The translations under genes and the position numbers were made by a program. Positions 1-9,207 of a stretch of 64,000 nt of DNA are shown here, one piece after another. The notes beneath the pieces are model-generated. The model was not told where the DNA came from. It did no database searches and was given only the letters and a program-made list of their open reading frames with translations. Source of the stretch: Massilia horti (GTDB lineage: Bacteria; Pseudomonadota; Gammaproteobacteria; Burkholderiales; Burkholderiaceae_D); NCBI RefSeq assembly GCF_004614195.1, contig NZ_SPUM01000107.1, positions 60,381-124,380 on the forward strand, in the 5' to 3' direction. Positions within the stretch are counted from its first letter, which is position 1. Every line of letters begins with the position of its first letter.

Positions 1-2
1 GG

Positions 3-47
3 GCGCAGGGCACCTACGAGCAGGCGCTCGCGCCTTATTTCGGCTGA
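3..47 (+). CDS. kdsC: 3' end of KdsC-like KDO-8-phosphate phosphatase (partial)
   Basis: Only the last 14 codons and the TGA stop lie in the window; the peptide ends AQGTYEQALAPYFG. A C-terminus of this kind directly before lptC is what betaproteobacterial kdsC (HAD-family 3-deoxy-D-manno-octulosonate-8-phosphate phosphatase) shows, and kdsC-lptC-lptA-lptB is a common order. The catalytic HAD motifs are outside the window, so the name rests on position and on this short tail. It ends 6 bp before lptC, which suggests co-transcription. Confidence 0.55.
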   Translation, partial: AQGTYEQALAPYFG

Positions 48-53
48 AAGGCC

Positions 54-656
54 ATGGCGACCTACGTGAACAAGCGTACTGCACACCGTGGCCGGCTGCT
101 GGCCCTGATGCTCATGGGCCTGTTGTGCGCCTTCGGCAGCTTCTGGCTGCTGCAGGTCATGAGCGGCGGCGAAGAGACGCAGGCCGGCGTAGCCAGCACC
201 GAGCCGGATTACATCATCGACAACTTCTCGTTCGTGCGCATGTCCGAGCACGGCCAGCCGCGCTACGTGCTGTCCGGCGCGCGCCTGACGCACCGCCCGG
301 TCGACGACGTCTCGGAGATCGAAAAGCCGGTGATGCACAGCCTGACGACTCAGCATCCACCCATGACGGTGACCGCCAACCATGCGCGCGTGCTGCACGC
401 GAAGGACCAGGTGGACCTGATCGGCGATGTCGACGTGGTGCGCCCGGAGACCCCGAAATACAAGCCGCTGCGCATGCGCACCGAGGAGCTGACCTTGCTG
501 CCGGACGACGAGATCATGAAGACCGACAAACACGTCACGCTCACGCTTGGCGGCATGAGCGTCTCCGGCACCGGAATGGTCGCCAACAACGCGACCCAGC
601 AGGTGCACCTGGACAGCCAGTCGCATATCGAGCTCCCGCCGCGCGACAAGCGCTGA
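54..656 (+). CDS. lptC: LptC, LPS export system inner-membrane anchored protein
   Basis: The 200-residue protein has one N-terminal membrane helix at about residues 14-37 (LLALMLMGLLCAFGSFWLL) followed by a periplasmic beta-jellyroll-type LptC domain with the family-like DYIIDNFS and VLSGARLTH segments. LptC hands lipopolysaccharide from the LptB2FG transporter to periplasmic LptA. Length and single-anchor topology fit the family. It starts 6 bp after the kdsC stop and is followed by lptA and lptB, so this is the standard lpt operon. Start ATG at 54; an AAAGG just upstream is a plausible ribosome-binding site. Confidence 0.93.
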   Translation: MATYVNKRTAHRGRLLALMLMGLLCAFGSFWLLQVMSGGEETQAGVASTEPDYIIDNFSFVRMSEHGQPRYVLSGARLTHRPVDDVSEIEKPVMHSLTTQHPPMTVTANHARVLHAKDQVDLIGDVDVVRPETPKYKPLRMRTEELTLLPDDEIMKTDKHVTLTLGGMSVSGTGMVANNATQQVHLDSQSHIELPPRDKR

Positions 657-684
657 CGGCCAACCCACTTTAGGACGAGCAAAC

Positions 685-1254
685 ATGAAAAAAATTATCG
701 CCGCCATGCTTTCCCTGATCGCGCTGGCGGCCCATGCCGAACGGGCCGATTCGCTCAAGCAGGCCTCGGTGACAGCCGTCAAGGTCGACGCTGACACTGT
801 GACCAACAACACCATCGCGAGCGGCGATGTGGTGATCACGCGCGGCACGCTGCTGATCAAGTCCGACAAGGCGGTGGTCTCCCAATCGCCGGAAGGTTAC
901 ATGACCGTGACCCTGACCTCGGACCCCGGCAAGTTCGCGACCTTCCGCCAGAAGCGCGACGGCGGCGCCGACCTGTGGGTGGAGGGCCATGCCCAGCGCA
1001 TCGAGTACGACGAGCGCACCGAGATCGTCAAGCTGTTCAATAACGCCGTGGTCAAGCAGCTCGAGAATGGCCGCCTGACCAACGAGATGAACGGCGAGTT
1101 CATCTCCTACGACAACCGCAAGGAAGTGGCGGCGCTGCGCAACGACGCGAGCGGCGAAACGAAGCAGGGCGCCGGCCGCACCACGGTGATCTTCCAGCCG
1201 CGCCGCCAGCCGGCCGCGGCGCCTGCGCCTGCACCCGCGGCGGGGAAGCAGTGA
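685..1254 (+). CDS. lptA: LptA, periplasmic LPS transport protein
   Basis: A 189-residue secreted protein with a cleavable-looking signal peptide ([18 protein letters not shown]) and an OstA/LptA beta-jellyroll: repeated short beta segments such as [20 protein letters not shown], then [10 protein letters not shown]. LptA forms the periplasmic bridge that carries LPS from LptC to LptD. The C-terminus (after about residue 170) is a Pro/Ala-rich tail ([15 protein letters not shown]), a lineage-specific extension. The stop overlaps the lptB start (TGATG), indicating translational coupling. Confidence 0.93.
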   Translation: MKKIIAAMLSLIALAAHAERADSLKQASVTAVKVDADTVTNNTIASGDVVITRGTLLIKSDKAVVSQSPEGYMTVTLTSDPGKFATFRQKRDGGADLWVEGHAQRIEYDERTEIVKLFNNAVVKQLENGRLTNEMNGEFISYDNRKEVAALRNDASGETKQGAGRTTVIFQPRRQPAAAPAPAPAAGKQ

Positions 1255-2024
1255 TGGAAATGCGCGTCGAGGAGATCAGTACGGTCAGCAGCACGCTGAT
1301 CGTGCGCGGACTGCAAAAGAGCTACGGCAAGCGGCTGGTGGTGCGCGACGTGTCGCTGCAGGTGGACAGCGGCGAGGTGGTCGGCCTGCTCGGCCCGAAC
1401 GGGGCCGGCAAGACCACCTCGTTCTACATGATCGTCGGCCTGGTGCCGTCGGACGCCGGCTCGATCGACATCAACGGGGTCGACATCTCGAGCCTGCCGA
1501 TCCACCGCCGCGCGGTGCTGGGCCTGTCTTACCTGCCGCAGGAAGCGTCGGTGTTCCGCAAGCTGACGGTCGAGGAGAACATCCGCGCCGTGCTCGAACT
1601 GCAGAAGGTCGACGGCAAGGCGCTGTCGAAGGAACAGATCGGCCAGCGCCTGGATGCGCTGCTGTCGGAGCTGCAGATCGAGAAGCTGCGCGAAAGTCCG
1701 GCGCTGTCGCTGTCCGGCGGCGAACGGCGCCGGGTCGAGATCGCGCGTGCGCTGGCGACCAACCCGCGCTTCGTGCTGCTGGACGAACCGTTTGCCGGCG
1801 TCGACCCGATCGCGGTGATCGAGATCCAGCGCATCGTGCGCTTCCTGAAGGAGCGCGGCATCGGGGTGCTGATCACCGACCACAACGTGCGCGAAACGCT
1901 GGGCATCTGCGACCGCGCCTACATCATCAACCAGGGCGCGGTGCTGGCGTCCGGACGGCCAGACGACATCATCGCGAACGAATCGGTGCGGCGCGTCTAC
2001 CTGGGCGAACACTTCCGGATGTAG
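1254..2024 (+). CDS. lptB: LptB, LPS export ABC transporter ATPase
   Basis: A cytoplasmic ABC ATPase of about 256 residues that powers LPS extraction with LptFG. Visible motifs: Walker [10 protein letters not shown] (about residue 48), ABC signature [15 protein letters not shown], Walker [14 protein letters not shown], and the H-loop ITDHNV. The start is taken as ATG 1254, which overlaps the lptA stop; a GTG at 1251 and an ATG at 1260 are in frame, so the first residues are uncertain. It follows lptA and precedes rpoN by 3 bp, the conserved proteobacterial lptB-rpoN junction. Confidence 0.96.
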   Translation: MEMRVEEISTVSSTLIVRGLQKSYGKRLVVRDVSLQVDSGEVVGLLGPNGAGKTTSFYMIVGLVPSDAGSIDINGVDISSLPIHRRAVLGLSYLPQEASVFRKLTVEENIRAVLELQKVDGKALSKEQIGQRLDALLSELQIEKLRESPALSLSGGERRRVEIARALATNPRFVLLDEPFAGVDPIAVIEIQRIVRFLKERGIGVLITDHNVRETLGICDRAYIINQGAVLASGRPDDIIANESVRRVYLGEHFRM

Positions 2025-2027
2025 AGC

Positions 2028-3497
2028 ATGAAACAGTCACTGCAACTACGGACGTCACAGCATCTTGCCCTCACCCCGCAACTGCAGCAGTCGATCCGCC
2101 TGTTGCAGTTGTCCACGCTCGAGCTGCACCAGGAGCTCGAACAGATCCTGTCCGACAATCCGCTGCTCGAACGCCTTGACGATCCGCTCGATCGTTCGGT
2201 GCGCCTGCTGGCGGACGGCGCGATCAGCAGCGGGCAGGGCCAAGCCGAGGCGTCGGCCCAGCCGGGTGCCGAAGAGGGGCAGGGCGCTGGGGAGACCGAG
2301 GACAGTGGCGGCGGCATGGCCGACGACGCGCCGGGGGGCGAGAGCGATGCCGACTGGGGCGAGCTTGGCGCGCCGCGGCTTGAAGACGAGGACGGCCGTC
2401 CGCAGCTGGAAGCGGGCGGCATCACGCTGCGCGAACACCTGATGGAGCAGGTGCGCGTGACCAGCCTTTCGGTGCGCGACCGCGCGCTGGCCGAACTGAT
2501 CGTCGATGCGCTGGACGACAACGGCTACCTCGAAGAGCCGCTGGACGACATCCACGCGCGCCTGCCGGCCGAACTCGAGGTCGAGCTGGACGAACTGCGC
2601 ACCGCGCTGGCGCTGGTGCAAAGCCTGGACCCGGTGGGCGTGGGCGCGCGCAGCGCGGGCGAGTGCCTGGCGCTGCAGATCCGGCGATTGCCGCACGTGC
2701 CGCTGGTGACGCGCCGCATGGCCTTGAAGATCGTCGAGGGCTACCTGGCCTGGTTCGCGCAGCGCGAGTTCACCAAGCTGAAAAAGGCGCTCGACTGCGA
2801 CGACGAAGACCTGCGCGAAGCCCAGGCCGTGATCCGCCAATGCCATCCGCATCCGGGCGCGGCGTTTGCGCCGGGCCAGTCGGATTACGTGGTGCCGGAC
2901 GTGATCGTGCGCCGCGCGAAGAACGGCTGGAGCGTGGCGCTGAACCAGGAGGTGATGCCGCGCCTGCGCGTGAACAGCCTGTATGCGGCGCTGCTCAAAC
3001 AGGGCAGAAGCGAGAGCCAGTTGAGCGCACAGCTGCAGGAAGCCAAGTGGCTGGTGAAGAACATGCGGCAGCGCTTCGATACCATCCTGCGCGTCGCGCA
3101 AGCCATCGTCGATCGCCAGCGCAATTTCTTTTCACATGGGGCAGTTGCCATGCGGCCCCTTGTATTGCGCGAGATTGCTGATACACTAGGACTACACGAG
3201 AGCACAATCTCTCGGGTCACAACTCAAAAATACATGCTGACCCCGCACGGCATGTTTGAGTTGAAGTATTTCTTCGGCAGCCACGTAGCCACCGAAGCGG
3301 GGGGAGAAGCCTCCTCGACGGCAATACGGGCTCTCATAGCGCAACTGACAGGAGCAGAAGACCCTAAGAACCCTTTATCCGATAGCAAGATCGCGGAAAT
3401 GCTCGGGGAACAAGGAATGGTCATTGCGCGCCGCACGGTCGCGAAGTACCGCGAAGCGCTCAAGATACCCCCGGTCAGCCTCCGCAAATCCTTGTAA
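2028..3497 (+). CDS. rpoN: RNA polymerase sigma-54 factor RpoN
   Basis: The 489-residue protein begins with the glutamine/leucine-rich activator-interacting region I ([19 protein letters not shown]), then an acidic, Gly/Ala-rich variable region II (about residues 60-130), the core-binding domain, a helix-turn-helix ([18 protein letters not shown]) and the diagnostic RpoN box [10 protein letters not shown] near the C-terminus. Sigma-54 directs RNA polymerase to -24/-12 promoters with enhancer-binding activators. Position directly after lptB and before hpf is the classic rpoN context. Confidence 0.98.
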   Translation: MKQSLQLRTSQHLALTPQLQQSIRLLQLSTLELHQELEQILSDNPLLERLDDPLDRSVRLLADGAISSGQGQAEASAQPGAEEGQGAGETEDSGGGMADDAPGGESDADWGELGAPRLEDEDGRPQLEAGGITLREHLMEQVRVTSLSVRDRALAELIVDALDDNGYLEEPLDDIHARLPAELEVELDELRTALALVQSLDPVGVGARSAGECLALQIRRLPHVPLVTRRMALKIVEGYLAWFAQREFTKLKKALDCDDEDLREAQAVIRQCHPHPGAAFAPGQSDYVVPDVIVRRAKNGWSVALNQEVMPRLRVNSLYAALLKQGRSESQLSAQLQEAKWLVKNMRQRFDTILRVAQAIVDRQRNFFSHGAVAMRPLVLREIADTLGLHESTISRVTTQKYMLTPHGMFELKYFFGSHVATEAGGEASSTAIRALIAQLTGAEDPKNPLSDSKIAEMLGEQGMVIARRTVAKYREALKIPPVSLRKSL

Positions 3498-3557
3498 TTG
3501 CGCTGTTCGCCTGCGCATCGGCGCTACGCAATGGCGCGCATCTTCAGAGGAGTGTGT

Positions 3558-3911
3558 ATGAATCTCACAATCAGCGGACATCATGTCGAAGTGACTCCCT
3601 CCATTCGTAATTACGTACAAAGCAAACTTGAGCGCATTACCCGCCATTTTGACCAAGTAATCGCGACTCACGTCATCGTTGCCGTCGACAATCTCGCCGA
3701 AAAAGAAAAAAGGCAGAAAGCCGAGATCAACCTCCAGCTATCGGGCAAGATTCTCCACGTCGAAAGCGTCGCCCAAGACCTTTATGCGGCAATCGACACG
3801 CTGATGGACCGGTTGGATCGCCAGGTCGTCAAGTACAAAACCATGCTACAGGATCATAATCACCAGGCACACAAGCGTATGTCTGAAGGCGGAGCTGAAG
3901 CTACCGCATAA
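3558..3911 (+). CDS. hpf: Ribosome hibernation promoting factor HPF/YfiA family
   Basis: A small 117-residue protein with the HPF/RaiA fold: N-terminal MNLTISGHHVEVTPSIRNYV, a basic helix (VQSKLERITRHFDQV), a lysine-rich segment EKEKRQKAEINLQL, and the typical DLYAAIDTLMDRLDRQVVKYK helix. It binds the small ribosomal subunit in starved cells. I chose ATG 3558 because AGAGGAGTG lies just upstream and the family motif begins there; the open frame continues upstream to the rpoN stop but that extension has no family support. Length fits the short HPF/YfiA type. Confidence 0.95.
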   Translation: MNLTISGHHVEVTPSIRNYVQSKLERITRHFDQVIATHVIVAVDNLAEKEKRQKAEINLQLSGKILHVESVAQDLYAAIDTLMDRLDRQVVKYKTMLQDHNHQAHKRMSEGGAEATA

Positions 3912-3940
3912 AAACACCCTGAGGGTATAAACCATCAAGC

Positions 3941-3965
3941 AAGGGCGCGTCAGCGCCCTTTTTGC
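3941..3965 (+). terminator. Rho-independent terminator after hpf
   Basis: AAGGGCGC - GTCA - GCGCCCTT forms an 8-bp GC-rich stem with a 4-nt loop, followed by a T-rich run (TTTTTGC). It closes the lpt-rpoN-hpf transcript 30 bp after the hpf stop. Confidence 0.85.
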
Positions 3966-4294
3966 TTTTGCGCCCAGCTTGGGCGCATTCTTGCGCGTAG
4001 CACAGGTGTGCTCACGCAAGCTGCCCCTATCCGATTCCGATAAGCCTGCAGCCTTCGCGCCTGAACGATGCCCTGCGGCCTCGAATTCGTGCCCCGGGTT
4101 CGAGCCAGACCAAGTTGCCCGGGTCTTTTGGCGGGAACTCGCCTGGTCCAAGGGATCGGCGGCAGAGATACCTCATCTAAACCTCCAGACTGCTGAGATT
4201 TGCGAAGCCATCCCGGTAACGGGCATGCGTGCCGGCCCCTGTGCGGGCGGTACATCTTTCCCCGATTGGGGCAACTTTCTAAGGATGAAGACTC
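3966..4294 (+). promoter_or_regulatory. Intergenic leader with several hairpins before an unknown secreted protein
   Basis: A 329-bp stretch without a convincing gene. Its last 100 bases can fold into three consecutive hairpins: CCCG-GTAA-CGGG with a GNRA-type loop (4212-4223); CCGGCCC...GGGCGG with one bulged G (about 4231-4250); and CCCC-GATT-GGGG (4260-4271). AAGGATGAAG, a likely ribosome-binding site, follows before the ATG at 4295. This is more local structure than neighbouring leaders show. I could not match it to a riboswitch family: CTGAGA at 4193 recalls the TPP element, and TAAACC/GCGAAGCCA pieces recall the c-di-GMP-I motif, but neither consensus is completed. Confidence 0.35.
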
Positions 4295-5752
4295 ATGACA
4301 CGCAAAACTCAAATCCGCATCACGGAACCGAAGTGTCTCGTTCGCCTGCTGGCAGGTGCGTTCATCGGACTGTTGTCCACCCAGGCATTCGCGGAACAGC
4401 CGCCTCCGCCTTGCCATCCCAATCCCAACGCAGCTGCCGATCGCGCCGCAGTGGCCAACCGCGGCGACGTCAAAAACGTGCCGGGCCCGTTGAAGAATAC
4501 TTTGGTACGGATGGCGGACCGGCCGCACTCCTATCTGCCGCTCCAGATCTTTGCCGAGGCCGACAAGCCAAGCATGCTGTTCCAGTACTTTCTGCTGTCC
4601 ACCGAGGGTTTCGAACCCAACCCGTTCACGGCAAGGTTCCCCGGCATCAACGACAAGGCGATGCTCACCGCAACCGGCGCCAACTGCTTCCTGCCGACGA
4701 TTGGCTCCGCGCGGCTGGCGCTCGAGCCCAAGCCCGGCCTGCCGACCGATCCGAACAATATCCGCGCATTCATCGACGTGTTCACCGATCTGTCTTACCT
4801 ATTCGTGATCAACAACGAAAGCGGCTGGTACGAGGGCTGGATGATCCACGACATGCACGTGCCCAATGTGGCGCAACCGCATCAGGGAGGGCGGCCCCAG
4901 TTCGGCACCATCACCGCGGCCGACGCCGCGGCGCTCAAGGCCATGGGCACGCACAACAACGTGCCGGGCGCGATCTTTACGATGGACGGCAACGCGCCGC
5001 ATTTCCCCAGCAACAACGACCACTTCCCGGACCGCCAGACCAACGTGGTGCCGATCCAGCTCTCCATGGGCGCGATGAACTGCATGCAGCAGTCCGACTG
5101 CCACGGCTACTGGGAATTCAACTACACCACAAACTGGATCCATCCGCTCTACGAGTTGCCGTTCACGGGCGGCATTCCCGGCACCTATGAGGCGGGCAAG
5201 ATCGGCGCCCTGTCGTCGCTGATTCCCGGTTCCGGCCCGTCGGGCGTGAAGAACAACCCGATCAACTACGGCGACAACCCGAACAACGCCGCGCCGTTGG
5301 GGGCATCGGGGCCGCGTGACCCCGACAAGTTCGATGCGGACGTCGACAACCAGCGGGAGTACCGGCAACGCTTCATCCCGAGCGGGCTGGCGCATGAGAT
5401 CTTCCTGGACACCTACATGCGCCTGGCCTCGTTCGAACCCGGCGTGCCGTTCCCGCAGCGGCTGTTCGACGCCTACGCGGCCGAGGTCAAGCGCGTGGAT
5501 ACGAACGGCGACGGCGTGATCTCGGCGGTCGAGGGCGACCCGGACACGGCCAGCGACGGGTTCCCCGACAACACCCGCCTGTACCTGCCGGCCACCTCGT
5601 TCAGGCGGTTTGCCGTGACCCGCGAGATCAATGACGGCTTCCTCGCGCCGCGCTTCGCACCCAGCCAGCGGGCCTGGGTGCAGACCGGCAGCGCGGTCGA
5701 CGTGCGGCCGCCGGTCGCGGCCTCGGCGGGGCGTGACGGCGACGACCGATAA
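4295..5752 (+). CDS. Secreted protein of unknown function with an EF-hand-like calcium loop
   Basis: A 485-residue protein with an N-terminal signal sequence (hydrophobic LVRLLAGAFIGLLSTQAFA, likely cleaved near residue 33). The mature part is soluble-looking, rich in Pro, Asn and Gly, with few cysteines (a pair in NCMQQSDCHGYW) and many His/Trp/Tyr residues. Near residue 403, DTNGDGVISAVEGD matches a DxNxDG(x)I EF-hand/dockerin-type calcium loop. I do not recognise the family. It stands alone between the hpf terminator and an enoyl-CoA hydratase-like gene, with its own structured leader. Codon use is like the neighbours. Periplasmic or extracellular location is inferred from the signal peptide only. 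Confidence 0.75.
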   Translation: MTRKTQIRITEPKCLVRLLAGAFIGLLSTQAFAEQPPPPCHPNPNAAADRAAVANRGDVKNVPGPLKNTLVRMADRPHSYLPLQIFAEADKPSMLFQYFLLSTEGFEPNPFTARFPGINDKAMLTATGANCFLPTIGSARLALEPKPGLPTDPNNIRAFIDVFTDLSYLFVINNESGWYEGWMIHDMHVPNVAQPHQGGRPQFGTITAADAAALKAMGTHNNVPGAIFTMDGNAPHFPSNNDHFPDRQTNVVPIQLSMGAMNCMQQSDCHGYWEFNYTTNWIHPLYELPFTGGIPGTYEAGKIGALSSLIPGSGPSGVKNNPINYGDNPNNAAPLGASGPRDPDKFDADVDNQREYRQRFIPSGLAHEIFLDTYMRLASFEPGVPFPQRLFDAYAAEVKRVDTNGDGVISAVEGDPDTASDGFPDNTRLYLPATSFRRFAVTREINDGFLAPRFAPSQRAWVQTGSAVDVRPPVAASAGRDGDDR

Positions 5753-5872
5753 GCTGCGCGTAGCAAGTGCCCGAACGCGGGGATGGTCCGCCAGCGTCGG
5801 GCATGCGCAGGCTCGGACGAATTGACCGTGGGGCGGTAGAATTGCGGGTGTAGTCAACTACGCAATGATGCC

Positions 5873-6955
5873 ATGAGTGAAACCGTCCTGACCCGCGTTG
5901 CCAACGGCACCGGAGTGATCACCCTCGACCGTCCCAAAGCCCTGAACTCGCTGTCGCTAGAGATGGTCAGAAAACTCACCGAAGTACTGCTCGCGTGGCG
6001 CACCGACCCGGCGGTGGACGCGGTGGTCATCACCAGCACCAGCGAAAAGGCGCTGTGCGCGGGTGGCGACATCCGCTTCTTCTACGAGGCGGGGCGCGCG
6101 ACCCCGCTTGGCGGCAGCGCGCTGCTGGAGGATTTCTTCACCGAGGAATACGCGCTTAACCACCTGGTCCACTACTATCCCAAGCCTTACATCGCCTTGA
6201 TGGACGGCGTGGTGATGGGCGGCGGCATGGGCATCGCGCAAGGCGGGCCAGGCTGCGGCCTGCGCATCGTCACAGAGCGCACGAAAATGGCCATGCCCGA
6301 GGTGAACATCGGGCTGTTCCCGGACGTGGGCGGCAGCCACTTTCTTTCGCGCGCGCCGGGGCGGCTCGGGTATTACCTGGGCTTGACGGGCTTGACCATC
6401 GGCGCGGCCGATGCGCTGTATGTGGGGCTGGCGGATCTGTACGTGCCGGGCGGGGAGAATGCAGCGTTGATGGAGCTGGTCGCGACGACGCCGGGGCGGC
6501 AACTGCCTGATGCGATTCGCGAGTTCGCGGCGCGCTTTGCGGCTGATGTCGGCGTGAGCCAACTGCAGGCGCAGCGCGCGCTCATCGACCGCCACTTCGC
6601 ATCGCATTCTGTGACGGCGATCATGGAGTCGCTGGCACAGGATGACGATCCGTTCGCGCAGAAGGCGCTGGCCGCGATGCGCCAGCGCTCGCCGTTGTTG
6701 ATGTGCGTGACGTGCGAGATGCTCGAGCGTGGAGCGAAGCTGGACGTGGCCGATTGCCTGCGCATGGAGCGCTCGCTGGTGCGGCGCACGTTCGAACATG
6801 GCGAAGTGCTCGAAGGCGTGCGTGCGCTGGTTATCGACAAGGACAATGCGCCGAAGTGGAATCCGCCCGAGCTCTCGCAAGTGACGCCGGAGATGGTGGC
6901 GCACTTCTTCGAGCCGGTGTGGCCGGATCACGCGCATCCGCTGCGCGATTTGTAG
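5873..6955 (+). CDS. Enoyl-CoA hydratase/isomerase family, 3-hydroxyisobutyryl-CoA hydrolase-like
   Basis: A 360-residue crotonase-fold protein. N-terminal features are GVITLDRPKALNSLSLEMV, the CoA/oxyanion segment ALCAGGDIRFFYEAG (about residue 61), MDGVVMGGGMGIA and the MPEVNIGLFPDVGGS segment with acidic residues. The longer length and the C-terminal ECH_2-type domain (residues about 260-345) are typical of 3-hydroxyisobutyryl-CoA hydrolases (valine catabolism) rather than of 260-residue hydratases. Start ATG 5873; ribosome-binding site weak. It is monocistronic here, followed by an inverted-repeat element and the convergent rapZ. Substrate is inferred from family length and motifs only. 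Confidence 0.85.
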   Translation: MSETVLTRVANGTGVITLDRPKALNSLSLEMVRKLTEVLLAWRTDPAVDAVVITSTSEKALCAGGDIRFFYEAGRATPLGGSALLEDFFTEEYALNHLVHYYPKPYIALMDGVVMGGGMGIAQGGPGCGLRIVTERTKMAMPEVNIGLFPDVGGSHFLSRAPGRLGYYLGLTGLTIGAADALYVGLADLYVPGGENAALMELVATTPGRQLPDAIREFAARFAADVGVSQLQAQRALIDRHFASHSVTAIMESLAQDDDPFAQKALAAMRQRSPLLMCVTCEMLERGAKLDVADCLRMERSLVRRTFEHGEVLEGVRALVIDKDNAPKWNPPELSQVTPEMVAHFFEPVWPDHAHPLRDL

Positions 6956-6974
6956 TCGTACAATTTGCAGGAGG

Positions 6975-7070
6975 CGTAGGGTGGGCACCTGTGCCCACGC
7001 GGTTCGTGGACGTAGCGTAGTGAAGCAACAGCCGCGAGCCAGCACGCTCAGACCGCGTGCGCACCCTACG
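6975..7070. repeat. Dispersed GTGCGCAC palindromic element, inverted pair (copy 1)
   Basis: Two inverted half-elements flank a short spacer between convergent genes. The left half (CGTAGG edge, GTGGGCACCTGTGCCCAC core) carries compensating G/C changes that keep the internal palindrome; the right half is GCGTGCGCACCCTACG. The same family recurs at about ten places in the window, always between genes. Confidence 0.85.
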
Positions 7071-7088
7071 ATATGCTACGGCTACGGG

Positions 7089-7952
7089 CTACGACTGCTC
7101 GCGGTGCCGCAACACCACCCGCTCGGTCGGCGCAAAGTAGGCCGCCAGCCGCTCCGCCATGTACACCGAGCGATGCTGACCGCCGGTGCAGCCCAGCGCC
7201 ACGGTCAGGTAGCTGCGGTTGTCCGTCTTGAACGAGGGCAGCCACTTCTCGACGAACTTGCGGATATCCTCCAGCATCTCGCGCGCGCTCGGCTGCGCGT
7301 CGAGGAAGGCGATCACCGGCGCGTCCTTGCCCGTCAGCGGGCGCAGCTCCAGGTCGTAGTAGGGGTTGGGAATGGCGCGCACGTCGAACACGAAGTCGGC
7401 ATCGAGCGGCACGCCCAGCTTGAACGCGAACGATTCGAAGAACAGGGTCAGCGGCGCGTGATCGATCTGCGCCAGCTCCCTGATCCAGGTGCGCAGCTTG
7501 CTGGCGGACAGCTCCGAGGTGTCGATCACGTGCCCCAGCTGTTCGATCGCCGACAGCCGTTCGCGCTCCTCGGCGATGCATTCGATCAGGGTACGGCGCG
7601 CGGCCGGATTCTCGCCCGGGCGCAGTTCGTGCGACAGCGGATGGCTGCGGCGCGTCTCGGAAAAGCGCGCGACCAGCGAATGCGTGTTCGCGGTCAGGAA
7701 CATCACCGTGACGTCGTGCCCATCGTTCTTGAGTTTGCGCACGTCGGCCGGCAGCCCGGCCAGCGATTCGGAGCTGCGCGCATCCACCGCGACGGCCAGC
7801 TTGGCCGTACCTTCGGCGTTGACGGTGCCGACCAGTGAAGGCAACAGCGCCGGCGGCAGGTTGTCGACGCAGTAGTAACCCGCGTCTTCGAGGACGTTCA
7901 GGGCAACCGACTTGCCCGAGCCCGAGATACCGGTGATAAGTACGATGTGCAT
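7089..7952 (-). CDS. rapZ: RapZ, RNase adapter / nucleotide-binding protein
   Basis: A 287-residue protein with an N-terminal P-loop (GISGSGKS, residues 8-15), the [11 protein letters not shown] segment of the YvcJ/RapZ family, a DARSSESL motif, and the C-terminal domain with [11 protein letters not shown] and [15 protein letters not shown]. In enterobacteria RapZ delivers the sRNA GlmZ to RNase E; in other lineages its role is less clear. I start it at ATG 7952; the frame runs a few codons further to a TTG without support. It is last in a minus-strand ptsN-hprK-rapZ block, separated from hprK by 274 bp containing a repeat element. Confidence 0.95.
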   Translation of the reverse strand: MHIVLITGISGSGKSVALNVLEDAGYYCVDNLPPALLPSLVGTVNAEGTAKLAVAVDARSSESLAGLPADVRKLKNDGHDVTVMFLTANTHSLVARFSETRRSHPLSHELRPGENPAARRTLIECIAEERERLSAIEQLGHVIDTSELSASKLRTWIRELAQIDHAPLTLFFESFAFKLGVPLDADFVFDVRAIPNPYYDLELRPLTGKDAPVIAFLDAQPSAREMLEDIRKFVEKWLPSFKTDNRSYLTVALGCTGGQHRSVYMAERLAAYFAPTERVVLRHREQS

Positions 7953-8067
7953 GTACGGATGATACCCCAACGGTTAGCGTTTTTGTCGCTTCGGCACCAT
8001 TGTTGGTAATTGGTTAAGGCGAGTGGCGCGCCTGCGGCTTCGTCATCGATGTTGGCAGTTGAAATGG

Positions 8068-8225
8068 CGTAGGGTGCGCACCTGTGCGCACGCTGTACGT
8101 TCGCGTGCTGTTGGCTCTTGCATACGCACGTACTGTACACACGCGGTACGGGCGCGTGCAGGAGCAAACGAGGTTCGAACGTACCGCGTGCGCACAGGTG
8201 CTCGGCGGCCCCGCGCCCCCTACGA
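8068..8225. repeat. Dispersed GTGCGCAC palindromic element with variant right arm (copy 2)
   Basis: The left half has the standard CGTAGG edge and GTGCGCACCTGTGCGCAC core. The middle has degenerate repeats of ACGCGGTACG/ACGTACTGTACAC. The right half keeps GCGTGCGCACAGGTG but ends CTCGGCGGCCCCGCGCCCC then CTACG, a variant shared with the copy at 58634-58752. It sits between rapZ and hprK inside an apparent operon and ends 1 bp from the hprK stop. Confidence 0.75.
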
Positions 8226-8226
8226 T

Positions 8227-9162
8227 CTAATCGCCGCTCATGGCCTGGCGCTGCCGCTCCATGAACTCCTGCAGCGTGTCGATGCCGCGCAGTTGCAGGA
8301 TGGTGTTGCGCACGGCGGCTTCGAGCAGCACCGCGATGTTGCGGCCGGCCGCGACCGGGATCACGACCTTGCGGATTGGCAGGCCCAGCACGTCTTCGGT
8401 CGGGAAGTGGAACGGCAGCCGCTCCACTTCTTCCTCCAGCGCGCCGCGGCGGACCAGGTGGACGATGAGCTTGAGCCGCATCTTGCGCCTGACCGCGGTC
8501 TCGCCAAAAATGGCCTTGATGTCCAGCAGGCCCAGCCCGCGCACTTCCAGCAGGTTCTGCAGCAGCGGCGGGCAGCGGCCTTCGATCATGTTGGGCGCGA
8601 TGCGCGAGAATTCGACGGCGTCGTCCGCCACCAGCCCGTGCGAGCGCGAGATCAGTTCCAGCCCCAGCTCGCTCTTGCCAAGGCCGGAGTCGCCCGTGAT
8701 CAGCACGCCCACGCCGAGCACGTCCATGAACACGCCGTGCATGATCACGCGCTGCGCCAGCTTCTTGGACAGGTACACGCGCAGGAAGTCGATCACCTGC
8801 GCGGCCGGTAGCGGGGTGGAGAACAGCGGGATGTTCTGCTCGTCGCAGATGGCCAGGATGTCCGGCGGCGTTTCCAGCCCCTGGGCGATGATCAGCGCCG
8901 GCGGGCCGCCCGCGATCAGTTCGCCGATCACGTGACTGCGCGAGCCGGACTTGAGGCGCTGGTAGTAATTCAGTTCCTGGTGCCCGAACACCTGGATGCG
9001 GCCGGGGTGGATCAGGTTCAGGTGGCCGACCTGGTCGGCGGCGGAGACCGCGTCGCCCGAGATCAGGCGTTCGCCGCCGGGAAAGCCGGCAAACCAGCCC
9101 AGTTGCAGACTATCGCGATTGTCGTCGTACAGCCGTTGGATGGTCAGCGGAGTTTGCAGCAT
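8227..9162 (-). CDS. hprK: HprK, HPr kinase/phosphorylase
   Basis: A 311-residue protein with the HprK arrangement: an N-terminal DRTGG-like domain, the conserved HGVFMDV segment (His about 142), Walker [10 protein letters not shown] (residues 157-164), the HprK signature [15 protein letters not shown] and the C-terminal IPVAAGRN segment. It phosphorylates and dephosphorylates Ser46 of HPr/NPr-type phosphocarriers. In betaproteobacteria hprK usually lies with ptsN and rapZ, as here. ATG start at 9162; the ptsN stop is 45 bp upstream, so co-transcription from ptsN is likely. Confidence 0.97.
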   Translation of the reverse strand: MLQTPLTIQRLYDDNRDSLQLGWFAGFPGGERLISGDAVSAADQVGHLNLIHPGRIQVFGHQELNYYQRLKSGSRSHVIGELIAGGPPALIIAQGLETPPDILAICDEQNIPLFSTPLPAAQVIDFLRVYLSKKLAQRVIMHGVFMDVLGVGVLITGDSGLGKSELGLELISRSHGLVADDAVEFSRIAPNMIEGRCPPLLQNLLEVRGLGLLDIKAIFGETAVRRKMRLKLIVHLVRRGALEEEVERLPFHFPTEDVLGLPIRKVVIPVAAGRNIAVLLEAAVRNTILQLRGIDTLQEFMERQRQAMSGD

Positions 9163-9207
9163 GGCGTCCTTGTAAAGTTACCGCGGCGGCGTGCCGCCGC
9201 GGAAAGT

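Noticed and set aside
4165..4250. TPP or c-di-GMP-I riboswitch before the secreted protein
   Set aside because: Only short pieces match (CTGAGA; TAAACC and GCGAAGCCA). The required pairing partners and conserved joining regions are missing.
6975..8225. CRISPR array or insertion sequence at the repeat-rich places
   Set aside because: The repeats are few per site, inverted instead of direct, have no regular spacers, and carry no transposase frame or cas gene.
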